A stretch of DNA of 64,000 bases from an uncultured Pseudomonadota bacterium (lineage in GTDB: Bacteria > Pseudomonadota > Alphaproteobacteria > RF32 > CAG-239): positions 62,001-126,000 of the forward strand of contig CADCCF010000005.1 in assembly GCA_902799835.1 (NCBI GenBank). The letters run 5' to 3'. The first letter of the stretch is position 1. The number at the start of each line of letters is the position of its first letter. Below the pieces are notes generated by a model that saw only the letters and a program-made list of their open reading frames with translations, had not been told where the DNA came from and did not search any database. Shown piece after piece: positions 1 to 7,899 of the stretch. Made by a program: the position numbers and the translations under genes.

Positions 1-1
1 A

Positions 2-46
2 GAAGGCAAAAAAAATACTGAATTGGCAGAGAAAATACAAATTTAG
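2..46 (+). CDS. C-terminal tail of an upstream gene (partial)
   Basis: The first bases read in frame 2 as 14 codons ending in KIQI and a TAG at 44-46, so the window probably opens inside the 3' end of a plus-strand gene. Too little is visible to name a family. A 9-bp inverted repeat starts at the stop codon, as often seen after a gene end. It could also be chance open frame. Confidence 0.35.
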   Translation, partial: EGKKNTELAEKIQI

Positions 47-69
47 CCCTCTAAAGAATAAGAGGGCTA
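44..69. terminator. Hairpin after the upstream gene tail
   Basis: TAGCCCTCT at 44-52 is the exact reverse complement of AGAGGGCTA at 61-69, with an 8-nt loop. It has no long T-run on either side, so it is either a weak terminator or another structured site. Confidence 0.4.
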
Positions 70-178
70 AAAAGATGTGCATAACAAGTTTACTTTTAAT
101 ATTTTTGCTTGACTTTTTTGTAAAAAACCTCTCTATTTATATTGCTTGATATTAATTTTATAAAAGAAAGGATTAACA

Positions 179-793
179 ATGACAATAAAACCAAGCGAAT
201 TTAATAAAAGTCTTGATGAACATCTCATTGAGAAAGTAGCACATATTTTATATAATGCAAGAGTAAAATGCCTAAATGGATATGAACCAGAAAATGGTGA
301 TACCCCATGGTCAAATGGTGTACGGTCAAGAGAATGGTGCAGAAAAGCTATTCGTGATGCTGTTGAAGAATATCAATTTTTAGACATTATAAAGGATAAG
401 GGGCAAACTTTTATATTTTCAATAAATGGTGTTCCTATTAAGTTTTATAAAGATAATACTAAAAAACCCAGTTCAAAATTATTTAAATATCAAGAAATTG
501 AGCAAAAACAGTATGATTTGTTTCCGTTTGATGGAGTGGGGAATCCTAAAGATATTTTATGGAGATTTGTTATTGAAACAGATATAACTCTTGATATTTC
601 AAAAATTTCTTTTATAGGTTTAGGCAAGAAAAGTAAAAAAATTGAGTGTTTATATGATGTTGAAACTAGAGACAAAGATGTAAGAATTATAACACCTTTG
701 GCAACGAGCGTTGATTCTGATGAGAAAGAGTTAGAAGAGATAGCAATTTCATATAAAACATTTGAAAATGAAAAGAAAAAGGTAAATGGCTGA
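179..793 (+). CDS. Hypothetical protein, partner of the XRE/ImmA gene
   Basis: This is a 204-residue soluble protein that I do not recognise. It has no signal peptide or membrane segment. An AAGAAAGGA ribosome site precedes the ATG, and a TTGACT box at 109-114 is a possible -35 element. Its stop lies 8 bp inside the next gene, an XRE/ImmA-type regulator-protease, so the two are translated as a pair. ImmA-type proteases usually cleave a repressor or act with a partner toxin, so this protein could be the substrate or effector; that is inference only. The GWSN-like Trp/Arg-rich stretch around residues 40-55 is the most distinctive part. Confidence 0.75.
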   Translation: MTIKPSEFNKSLDEHLIEKVAHILYNARVKCLNGYEPENGDTPWSNGVRSREWCRKAIRDAVEEYQFLDIIKDKGQTFIFSINGVPIKFYKDNTKKPSSKLFKYQEIEQKQYDLFPFDGVGNPKDILWRFVIETDITLDISKISFIGLGKKSKKIECLYDVETRDKDVRIITPLATSVDSDEKELEEIAISYKTFENEKKKVNG

Positions 794-1886
794 TTTTTAT
801 AAGGAAAAACTTGTCCAAGCGCGTCTTTTCTGGGGAATGTCCCTTCAAGATGTTGGTGAGAAACTTGGGGTAAGCAAACAATATATACAACAAATTGAGA
901 ACGGAGCAAAAGTACCAAACGAGCTGTTTATAGGAGCTTTAGCTGAAGTTTTGAATGTTTATCCCAATTTTTTTGAAACGCCCGTAACAAATGTAATGTT
1001 GGAATCCCAATGCCATTTTAGAAAGGCTAAAACAACACCTATTTCAATAAAAGAGCGTGCTTTACAACAAAGCAGTTTATTTGAAGATTTAGTTGATTTT
1101 GTAGATGACGAACTAGCTCTTCCTGCTGTTAATTTTAACGAAGCAATGCCTATTGATAATGAACATATAGAACAAGCAGCAGAAGATTGTCGCAAAAATT
1201 GGAATATAGGACTAGATTGTCCTGTACAAAATGTAGCACACTATGTAGAAAAAGCTGGTGCTGTTATTACTATGTTTAATGATATTTCAGAAAAGATTGA
1301 TGCTTTTTCAGTAAACAAAAGAAGACCAATAATAATAAGAAATCAGCCTAAAAATACGGCATGTAGATTCCGTTTTGATATAGCGCACGAATGTGGACAT
1401 TTGGTTTTGCATAATGGTGTTACAACAGGCGATACAGAAACCGAAACTCAAGCAAATAGATTTGCAAATGCATTTTTGCTCCCAAGAGGTGCTTTTTTGA
1501 GGGAATTCGGACCTTCATTCACAAGTTACCGTATAAATTGGCGTACTTTAGTTTCTCTGAAAAGAAAATGGAAAGTATCTTTGAGTGCAATAATTCGCAG
1601 AGCTTATGATTTAGGTATAATAGATGCTGTCAAATATAGAAGTGCGTACATTTATATGAATAATAAGGGATATATGAAAAAGGAACCCTTAGATGATGAT
1701 ATTCCGATGGAACAGCCATTTGTTATGAATAAAGCTCTATCTATGCTAGAAAAAAATGGACAGCTTGAATATTACTTAAGAAACAAAAAAGGAATTAAAG
1801 CGAAGTTTCTTGAAAAACTATGTGGATACAAACTGTGCTATTCTGATAATAATGTTGTTAGTATAGATAGTTATAGATTCAGATGA
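786..1886 (+). CDS. XRE-family HTH regulator fused to ImmA/IrrE metalloprotease
   Basis: The 366-residue protein combines a DNA-binding helix-turn-helix (about residues 12-60, with a VSKQYIQQIE recognition-helix region) with a zinc metalloprotease domain carrying HECGH at about residues 201-205. This two-domain layout is the XRE-COG2856 type. Family members regulate toxin-antitoxin loci, prophages and integrative elements, the protease removing a repressor in response to a signal. The residues after the HExxH helix (ETQANRFANAFLLP) match the conserved third-ligand region. It overlaps the 179-793 gene by 8 bp. Its stop overlaps a possible short downstream frame that runs into the 1964-2010 repeat, so this pair sits just outside the restriction island. 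Confidence 0.9.
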   Translation: MADFYKEKLVQARLFWGMSLQDVGEKLGVSKQYIQQIENGAKVPNELFIGALAEVLNVYPNFFETPVTNVMLESQCHFRKAKTTPISIKERALQQSSLFEDLVDFVDDELALPAVNFNEAMPIDNEHIEQAAEDCRKNWNIGLDCPVQNVAHYVEKAGAVITMFNDISEKIDAFSVNKRRPIIIRNQPKNTACRFRFDIAHECGHLVLHNGVTTGDTETETQANRFANAFLLPRGAFLREFGPSFTSYRINWRTLVSLKRKWKVSLSAIIRRAYDLGIIDAVKYRSAYIYMNNKGYMKKEPLDDDIPMEQPFVMNKALSMLEKNGQLEYYLRNKKGIKAKFLEKLCGYKLCYSDNNVVSIDSYRFR

Positions 1887-1963
1887 AAAGAAAGCTCCTG
1901 CAATCATTGATTGACTTGATAGTATCGCCAATGTTGTTAAATCTATTAAGGGTAATTAACTCA

Positions 1964-2010
1964 CATTCTTTGCAAAAATTTTGCAAAGAACGTCAATTAA
2001 TGGCTCAAAA
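1964..2010. repeat. Left copy of 47-bp palindromic direct repeat
   Basis: The core is a 12-bp inverted repeat, TTCTTTGCAAAA and TTTTGCAAAGAA, separated by one base, followed by a conserved arm ending GCTCAAAA. The same 47 bases recur at 8874-8920 in the same orientation with 41 of 47 identical by my alignment. The two copies bracket the recombinase, restriction-modification and nuclease genes, so they are candidate attachment or recombination sites. Confidence 0.8.
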
Positions 2011-2031
2011 TATAGAGAAATAAGCAATTCT

Positions 2032-2628
2032 CTACAATCCATAGCGTTTGATAAACCTTGAGAGTGTCATATACTGAACATTCATAATTTTTGATATTTG
2101 GTTCTTGGAAACCCCTTTAGCAAGTAGGTCTTGTATGCGTTTAAGGTTCTTGGCAAGTTTCAATTTCTTGGATTCAGCTCCGATTGGTCTTCCGAGCTTT
2201 ACACCTTGCTCTTTCTTGGATGCAAGCGAGCATTTTGTTCTTTGGCTGATTAAATCCCTTTCAATTTGACTGGCAAGCCCAAAAGCAAAGGCTAATACTT
2301 GCGATTGTAGGTCATTCCCTAAATGATAGTTTTCTTTGATAGTGATAACTTGGCAGTTTTTATTTAGGCAGGTCTGCAGAATAGAGAAAGTTTCAGGGAC
2401 AGACCTAGAAATCCTTGAGAGTTCACTTGTTATCAAAATGTCATTTGGTTGCAGTTTCTCCAGTAATTGACCTAATTGCCTTTTTTGAAGGGGTTTTCTT
2501 GATGATATGGTCTCTTCAACCCAAACATCAATTTTCATATTGTGTTTGGCGGCATACTCGTTGATTTCATACTCCATATGCTCAAATGATTGCTTTTCGG
2601 TGCTTTTGCGGATATATCCGTAAATCAT
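2032..2628 (-). CDS. Serine recombinase (resolvase/invertase family)
   Basis: This 198-residue protein has the size and layout of a small serine recombinase such as the Mpi, Hin and Gin invertases. An N-terminal catalytic domain begins GYIRKST, with the nucleophile serine at about residue 9. The conserved LITSELSRISRS segment follows near residues 65-76, and a C-terminal helix-turn-helix lies at about 165-195. Such enzymes invert, delete or integrate DNA between short crossover sites. The gene ends 22 bp from the left 47-bp direct repeat. An 11-bp inverted-repeat pair lies just upstream of its start (2696-2706 and 2861-2871). Both are candidate substrates. The start fits an AAGGAG site upstream. 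Confidence 0.92.
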   Translation of the reverse strand: MIYGYIRKSTEKQSFEHMEYEINEYAAKHNMKIDVWVEETISSRKPLQKRQLGQLLEKLQPNDILITSELSRISRSVPETFSILQTCLNKNCQVITIKENYHLGNDLQSQVLAFAFGLASQIERDLISQRTKCSLASKKEQGVKLGRPIGAESKKLKLAKNLKRIQDLLAKGVSKNQISKIMNVQYMTLSRFIKRYGL

Positions 2629-2695
2629 AAAATTCTCCTTTTGATATATTTATCAGGAGATTCAAAGAATTATGAGGAAAATGTTCTGCTGTTTT

Positions 2696-2871
2696 AACGA
2701 ACAATTAAATCAACTAATTTTTTAAGTATTTTGTAGAGCTGGAATAAAGTTAATTTATGGCTACATAATTCCTTGAAATGCACAAAAAATAAAGGAGTTT
2801 CAAGGGATTTAATGGCAACAAAACTGGACACTTGCTTTATATTGGTTACAGGTTCAACAAAATTGTTCGTT
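2696..2871. repeat. Inverted repeat pair AACGAACAATT flanking a 154-bp segment
   Basis: AACGAACAATT at 2696-2706 is exactly mirrored by AATTGTTCGTT at 2861-2871. The first ten bases occur again at 3482-3491, overlapping the upstream candidate start of the adenine methylase gene. The pair lies between a serine recombinase and the gene it could control, which is the usual layout of an invertible promoter. The 154 bp between them carry no convincing gene, and I could not pick out a clear promoter. Confidence 0.5.
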
Positions 2872-2914
2872 TCTGTTAAGTGCGGAATTAGGCGCAACTT
2901 AACAGGATTGGATT

Positions 2915-3424
2915 ATGGGTAAAATTTGTGCATTTTTAGGAAATGATTACGATTTCATGCATGGAAGAAGGCGTGAAAGAAGACCAAGGATTGAGTTAAG
3001 AGAAAAGGTAAAGGAACAAATAATCAATCTGATTGAAAACGAAGATGTTACAACCTTTTTCGTTGGAGAAATTGGCGGATTTGAGGAAGATGCCTATGAT
3101 GCAGTATTGGAAGCAAAGGAACTGTATCCGCATATTCATATCACGCTTGTCATATCAAAAATAACAGAATTGCATCCAGTTGGCGAAGATAATCCAAATT
3201 ATATCCATAAAGGAAAGCCTTGTGATGATTTTATATACCCTGACAAAAGCGCAACAGGCTATAAAAGGTTAAGCATTGTCTATCGTAACCGCTACATCAT
3301 AGAGAATGCAGATTTTATCATTGCTTTTAATGAATATCACGGCAAAGCCTATGAATTTTGCAAGCAAGCCAAAGGAAAAGGTGTAGAAGTCATTGAATTA
3401 GCGGAAGAAATTTCGGAAATGTAA
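2915..3424 (+). CDS. SLOG-superfamily nucleotide-binding-like protein
   Basis: The 169-residue protein begins ICAFLGNDYDF and continues with a FFVGEIGGFEEDAYDAV segment, the Rossmann-like glycine-rich pattern of DUF1273/YspA-type SLOG proteins. SLOG domains bind nucleotides or nucleic-acid fragments and are often found beside effector or defence genes. The C-terminal part (ADFIIAFNEYHGKAYEFCKQA) matches the last strand and helix of that fold. It lies between the recombinase and the restriction operon on the plus strand. Its exact role here is unknown; a nucleotide-signal sensor for the island is possible but unproven. Confidence 0.65.
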   Translation: MGKICAFLGNDYDFMHGRRRERRPRIELREKVKEQIINLIENEDVTTFFVGEIGGFEEDAYDAVLEAKELYPHIHITLVISKITELHPVGEDNPNYIHKGKPCDDFIYPDKSATGYKRLSIVYRNRYIIENADFIIAFNEYHGKAYEFCKQAKGKGVEVIELAEEISEM

Positions 3425-3501
3425 GATTCTCGTTTATAATGGTTCATTTTTATTGCTAAAAATATAAAGATAAATTAAAATAACGAACAATGGGGAATAA
3501 T

Positions 3502-4446
3502 ATGAACGCTTATCCAGCAATAAAAATTGAACAATATGACGAGATAAATGCAAAACCAGTATTAAAATGGGCTGGTGGTAAAGGTATGCTTTTGCCTCAA
3601 ATAAGGGAACATTTGCCTAATAAATTAAAATTTGGGGCGGTAAAGCGTTATATAGAGCCTTTTGTGGGCGGAGGAGCTGTTTTCTTTGATTTAATAAAGA
3701 ATTACACTTTTGAAGATGCTTACTTATTTGATGTCAATCCCGAACTTATTGTATTATACAATGTTATAAAGAATGATGTTGAAGACCTAATTAAAGAGCT
3801 ATCAGCTATTTCTGAAGGGTATTTTAGAATAGATCCTAGTGAGAGAGATGCTTTCTACTATGCTTATAGAGATTTGTACAATGAAAACAGTAAAAATATT
3901 GATGCTAATCAATATAGCCGGGATTATATAGCAAGGGCAGCATTTACTATATTCTTAAATCGCACTTGTTTTAATGGACTATATCGCGTTAATTCAAAAG
4001 GATTTTTCAATGTTCCTGTCGGAAAATATAAAAATCCTCGGATTTTAGATGAAGATAATCTCAGAGAAGTATCTAAAGCACTCCAATGTGCAACAATCAT
4101 ACAAACAGATTTTTCAAAAGTTTTAGATTTTGTGAACGATGATACTTTTGTTTATTATGACCCACCGTACCGACCAATCAATGAAACATCTTTTAAATCC
4201 TATGCTGTCGGTGATTTTGATGATAATGAACAAAAACGTCTTAAGGATATCTTTGCTAAAGCAGATAGTTGTGGGGCTTTACAAATGTTGAGCAACTCAG
4301 ACCCAACAAATTATAATCCAGAAGATATGTTCTTTGATGACTTATATGGAAATTATAATATTCATAGAATTTGGGCAAAAAGAATGATAAATTCTGATCC
4401 TAATGGTCGTAATGGTGTAAGAGAACTTTTAATAACGAATTACTGA
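3502..4446 (+). CDS. dpnM: DNA adenine methyltransferase, DpnM/Dam type (alpha group)
   Basis: This enzyme would methylate the adenine of double-stranded GATC. The LKWAGGKGML motif near residue 22, FVGGGAVF shortly after and the catalytic YYDPPYR at about residue 219 occur in the alpha-group order (SAM site before DPPY). I chose the ATG at 3502 because GGGG at 3492-3495 is well spaced before it; the in-frame ATG at 3490 has no ribosome site. It is followed at 2 bp by a second methylase and then by a DpnII-like nuclease, the classic dpnM-dpnA-dpnII order. The specificity is inferred from the neighbours. Confidence 0.92.
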   Translation: MNAYPAIKIEQYDEINAKPVLKWAGGKGMLLPQIREHLPNKLKFGAVKRYIEPFVGGGAVFFDLIKNYTFEDAYLFDVNPELIVLYNVIKNDVEDLIKELSAISEGYFRIDPSERDAFYYAYRDLYNENSKNIDANQYSRDYIARAAFTIFLNRTCFNGLYRVNSKGFFNVPVGKYKNPRILDEDNLREVSKALQCATIIQTDFSKVLDFVNDDTFVYYDPPYRPINETSFKSYAVGDFDDNEQKRLKDIFAKADSCGALQMLSNSDPTNYNPEDMFFDDLYGNYNIHRIWAKRMINSDPNGRNGVRELLITNY

Positions 4447-4448
4447 CA

Positions 4449-5240
4449 ATGGAAGAGCTTTATCATTTATATTGTGCTGATTGTATTAAAAAATTAAAGG
4501 ATTTCCCTGAGAATACTTTTGATATGATTTTTGCAGACCCTCCATATATGCTGTCAAATGGAGGGATAACCTGCCAAAATGGTAAAGCTGTATCTGTAAA
4601 TAAAGGAGATTGGGATGAAAGCCAAGGTCTCAAAAAAGATTTTAAGTTCCATAAAAAATGGCTTTCTGCTTGCAAAAGAGTGCTAAAACCTAACGGAACA
4701 CTATGGATTTCAGGAACATATCACAGCATATATTCTTGCGGATTCGCAATGCAGTTGCTTGGATATCATATTCTCAACGATATTTCTTGGTTTAAACCTA
4801 ATGCAAGTCCAAATCTATCTTGTCGCTATTTTACGGCAAGCCACGAAACGCTTATTTGGGCAAGAAAAGATAAAAAATCAAAACATTATTTCAATTATGA
4901 CTTAATGAAAGATGGGGATTTTTCTAAAGATATCATAAAGAAACCGCATGCACAAATGAGGAGCGTGTGGGCAATTGGAACACCAACACCTAAAGAAAAA
5001 ACTTTTGGAAAACATCCGACACAAAAGCCTTTAGACCTTCTAGAACGTATAATATTGGCATCAACTAAAGAAAATGATTTGATTCTTGACCCCTTTATGG
5101 GAAGTGGTACGACGGGCGTAGCTGCTATGAAACTAAAAAGACAATTTATAGGTATTGAAAAGAATCCAGATTTTGTTGTCCTTGCTGATAAAAGAATGTA
5201 TGATGCGTATAAAAATAGGGAGAATACCAATGAAAAATAA
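4449..5240 (+). CDS. dpnA: DNA adenine methyltransferase, DpnA type (beta group)
   Basis: This is the second methylase of the operon, 263 residues. FADPPYML near residue 27 precedes the SAM-binding DPFMGSGTTG near residue 213, so the motif order is that of beta-group methylases such as DpnA. It is unlike its upstream neighbour, so the two are not duplicates. In the Streptococcus DpnII system, DpnA methylates single-stranded as well as double-stranded GATC DNA and protects incoming transforming DNA. The gene starts 2 bp after dpnM and its last 11 bp overlap the start of the nuclease gene, indicating translational coupling. Confidence 0.9.
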   Translation: MEELYHLYCADCIKKLKDFPENTFDMIFADPPYMLSNGGITCQNGKAVSVNKGDWDESQGLKKDFKFHKKWLSACKRVLKPNGTLWISGTYHSIYSCGFAMQLLGYHILNDISWFKPNASPNLSCRYFTASHETLIWARKDKKSKHYFNYDLMKDGDFSKDIIKKPHAQMRSVWAIGTPTPKEKTFGKHPTQKPLDLLERIILASTKENDLILDPFMGSGTTGVAAMKLKRQFIGIEKNPDFVVLADKRMYDAYKNRENTNEK

Positions 5241-6126
5241 TCCAGCATTTAAGAATATCTTAAATTGTAATACCCCTGATGAAGTTTTTAAGTATTTGAT
5301 TGATACGTTGAAGGAAACAATCAAATCTTGGGATTATTTTGTAAATTGGAAAAAAGTAATTCATAATTATAGAGATGTGGAAATATCGCTAAGTTTACTG
5401 AATACATTGGTCGGTAAGAAAAATATTGAAGCTGAAGCACTAGCTTTATTAAAAGAATATCCTAAAATTATTGGTGTTGTTCCTGCTCTTTTAGCGGAAA
5501 GAGATAAGAAAATAAGTTTACTCGTTAAGCCTAACAGTTTTGATGCCAAAAGATTTGATTTTTCAAAACCCATGCCAGCCGAAGATGGCGTTTTATTCCT
5601 CAAAGAAAGTGGCTTCTTGGACCTTATATCGGATAGAAGTATTAAATCTATTCCCGACTACTTCATTGGTGTAGAGGTCGGATTGGATTCAAATGGTCGT
5701 AAGAACCGCAGCGGTACATCTATGGAAAATTTGGTGGAGTTCTTTGTAAAGGACATTTGTGAAAGAAATGGCTATGAATATATAGCTCAAGCAACGGCTG
5801 ATAAGATTAAATTCAAGTGGAACAAAAATATTACAGTTACAAAATCATCTAAAAGAATTGATTTTGCAATTAACACTCCGAAAAAGCTGTATCTTATTGA
5901 AACAAACTTTTATGGTGGTGGCGGATCCAAATTGAAATCAACAGCAGGAGAATATTCTGATATATATCACCAATGGACAAGAGATGGTCATCAGTTTATT
6001 TGGGTAACAGATGGATTTGGTTGGAAGAAAACTCAACGCCCTTTAAGAGATACATTTAATAATACCGATTATATCATAAACCTTGATATGATTCAGAAGG
6101 GTATATTAGAGGAATTGTTAAAATGA
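5230..6126 (+). CDS. dpnII: Type II restriction endonuclease, DpnII/MboI family (GATC)
   Basis: The 298-residue protein is close to the 288 residues of DpnII. The region RIDFAINTPKKLYLIETNFY followed by a GGGGSK glycine run is the catalytic core of the MboI/DpnII family, which cuts unmethylated GATC. The longest frame opens at 5155, inside dpnA. I place the start at the ATG at 5230, which overlaps dpnA by 11 bp, because the added residues do not fit the family. It ends with an ATGA overlap into the membrane-protein gene at 6123, so the accessory pair downstream is part of the same operon. Confidence 0.92.
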   Translation: MKNNPAFKNILNCNTPDEVFKYLIDTLKETIKSWDYFVNWKKVIHNYRDVEISLSLLNTLVGKKNIEAEALALLKEYPKIIGVVPALLAERDKKISLLVKPNSFDAKRFDFSKPMPAEDGVLFLKESGFLDLISDRSIKSIPDYFIGVEVGLDSNGRKNRSGTSMENLVEFFVKDICERNGYEYIAQATADKIKFKWNKNITVTKSSKRIDFAINTPKKLYLIETNFYGGGGSKLKSTAGEYSDIYHQWTRDGHQFIWVTDGFGWKKTQRPLRDTFNNTDYIINLDMIQKGILEELLK

Positions 6127-6677
6127 AAAATTTTATTAAACGTATTCCGTTAGTTGGAATTATTGTTCAAAAAGATAGAAAATTTCATAGAGAAGCCTTC
6201 GCCATCTTTTCTATTTCTTGGATTATAATAAATATTCCATTACTATTAAATTTACTAAAAAATATTAATGACAAAAAAGAGAGTTTAATCCCTTGGACAA
6301 TAACGGATATAATAGTTTATTCTATTTCCTTTTTAGCACCTTTTGTTTTCTGTTACAAAAAGCAAAAATCTGAACCCAGTGTTTTTCAAGATTCAAAAGA
6401 AGCATGTTTTGGTTTATGTATTTTAATTCTTTCTGTCTCGTTATTATCATTTTATTTTACATTTCCTGCTACAGAATTAAGACAAATTTCAAAAATAATT
6501 ATAGGTGCATTGTATTTTATCTCTTTATTTTTATGGTATTTTTCAATTTTAACATCTATAAGCGACGATAGAGTGGAAGAAAATATTGAAGATGCAAATT
6601 TAACTATCAAAACTACAGAGAAAAATTTTGTAAAAGAATTTAATGAAAGTATTAAAGAGGAGCAAGCAGATGAGTAA
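6123..6677 (+). CDS. Membrane protein of the restriction operon, unknown family
   Basis: This 184-residue protein has about four hydrophobic segments (roughly residues 26-45, 60-80, 95-112 and 123-145) and a charged, acidic C-terminal tail. I recognise no family. It overlaps the dpnII stop codon by four bases (ATGA) and overlaps the next gene, a DGQHR-domain protein, by 8 bp, so it sits in the middle of a five-gene operon. DpnII systems normally end with the nuclease. The membrane protein and its DGQHR partner are therefore an unusual addition and may form a membrane-linked module of their own. Confidence 0.8.
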   Translation: MKNFIKRIPLVGIIVQKDRKFHREAFAIFSISWIIINIPLLLNLLKNINDKKESLIPWTITDIIVYSISFLAPFVFCYKKQKSEPSVFQDSKEACFGLCILILSVSLLSFYFTFPATELRQISKIIIGALYFISLFLWYFSILTSISDDRVEENIEDANLTIKTTEKNFVKEFNESIKEEQADE

Positions 6678-7857
6678 TTGCATTATACTTCCAGGTTTAA
6701 GAATTAGTCAGCCAATAGGAGATTTATATGTAGCTAAAATTAAGGCAAAAGACCTACTTAACATATCATATTCTGATGTAAGATCAATTGCAGATGAAAC
6801 ATATAGAAACACTTATTTAGGGATACAGAGAAAACTAGATCACAAAAGAGAACAAGAAATTGCAGAATATGTGCAAACTTTTGATGCAACTTTTCCAACA
6901 TCTATAATAGTTTATATAGATGAAAATAACGTAGAAATAACAGAAAATAGTATTAGTGGGGTATCCCAAATTAAAATATTAAATGTATCAGATAAAATTG
7001 CAAAAGTTATTGATGGACAACATAGATTGGCAGGCCTTCAGGCGGCAATAGACTATTTAGAAAAAAACAATAGTGATTTATTTAATAGCCATGAAAAAGA
7101 GTTACAAAATATAAAAGATTTTGAACTCTCATTAACAATATTAATAGGCATGGATATTGCTGAACAGGCTAATATTTTCTCTAAAGTCAACTTAACGCAA
7201 ACAAAAGTTAACAAAAGTTTGGTTTACGATTTAGAAGAATATAGCAAGGTAAGATCACCTTATAAATCAGCTCATAATATAGCAATAGCCCTCAATTATA
7301 ATGAAACTTCTCCATTTTATAAAAAGATTAAAAGGTTAGGATATATTGATCTCGGTGGGGAAACGTTGACGCAACAAACTTTTGTGGAAAGTTTGACTAA
7401 ATTATTTTTATCTTCAAATCCAGAGAAAGACAGGGATGATATGGCTAGAAAAGGTAATATATCAAACGATGATTTTGATGAAAAATTTCCTTTCCGGAAA
7501 TTATTTGCGGATGATAAAGATATTATAATCGCAAAAATTTTATATAATTACTTTAACGCAGTTAAAAATAAATGGCCAGATGCTTGGGGAAATAGTTATT
7601 ATCTTCTTTCAAAAAATAATGGTTTTAGAGCTTTGATGAGATATTTGAAAGATATTTATATTAAACTATATAGTGATGATAGTGTAGTAATACCTTCTAC
7701 TGACGATTTTTCAAAGTATTTTACAGATTTTGAGATAAAATCTGAAGAATTTACTCCAAAAAGTTTTAAACTTGGAGAAAGTGGAATGAATGAGTTTTAT
7801 AAATATTTAAAAGGCGAATTATCTTACCAGGACCTAATGTTAAATAAAAAATCCTGA
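6670..7857 (+). CDS. DGQHR-domain protein (DndB-like)
   Basis: The protein (395 residues from this start) carries the diagnostic DGQHRLAGL at about residue 115 and the following FSKVNLTQTKVNKS region typical of DGQHR proteins, the group that includes DndB of phosphorothioate DNA modification and DpdB of the deazaguanine system. These proteins are related to ParB-type nucleases or regulators. No dndCDE, pbe or dpd genes are visible, so it acts outside those known systems. The start at 6670 has an AGAGGAGC site; the longer frame from 6643 does not. It overlaps the preceding membrane-protein gene, which suggests joint action. Confidence 0.82.
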   Translation: MSNCIILPGLRISQPIGDLYVAKIKAKDLLNISYSDVRSIADETYRNTYLGIQRKLDHKREQEIAEYVQTFDATFPTSIIVYIDENNVEITENSISGVSQIKILNVSDKIAKVIDGQHRLAGLQAAIDYLEKNNSDLFNSHEKELQNIKDFELSLTILIGMDIAEQANIFSKVNLTQTKVNKSLVYDLEEYSKVRSPYKSAHNIAIALNYNETSPFYKKIKRLGYIDLGGETLTQQTFVESLTKLFLSSNPEKDRDDMARKGNISNDDFDEKFPFRKLFADDKDIIIAKILYNYFNAVKNKWPDAWGNSYYLLSKNNGFRALMRYLKDIYIKLYSDDSVVIPSTDDFSKYFTDFEIKSEEFTPKSFKLGESGMNEFYKYLKGELSYQDLMLNKKS

Positions 7858-7899
7858 GAGCAAATACGAAGAGATAGATAATACTAAACAAAAACCTAG

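Noticed and set aside
1964..2010. dif/XerCD site
   Set aside because: The palindrome TTCTTTGCAAAA-TTTTGCAAAGAA does not match the dif consensus and has no 6-bp central region.
1883..2023. 46-codon frame starting on the ImmA stop codon
   Set aside because: It includes the palindromic repeat, and another frame of the same bases looks like a decayed gene tail, so a real product is unlikely.
2694..2897. 67-codon open frame on the minus strand between the recombinase and the SLOG gene
   Set aside because: It spans the whole inverted-repeat segment, has no ribosome site and looks like chance in AT-rich DNA.
2812..2922. 36-codon plus-strand frame (MATKLDTCFILV...) overlapping the SLOG start
   Set aside because: It has a fair AAGGGA site, but it runs through one of the inverted repeats, resembles nothing I know and is too short to support.
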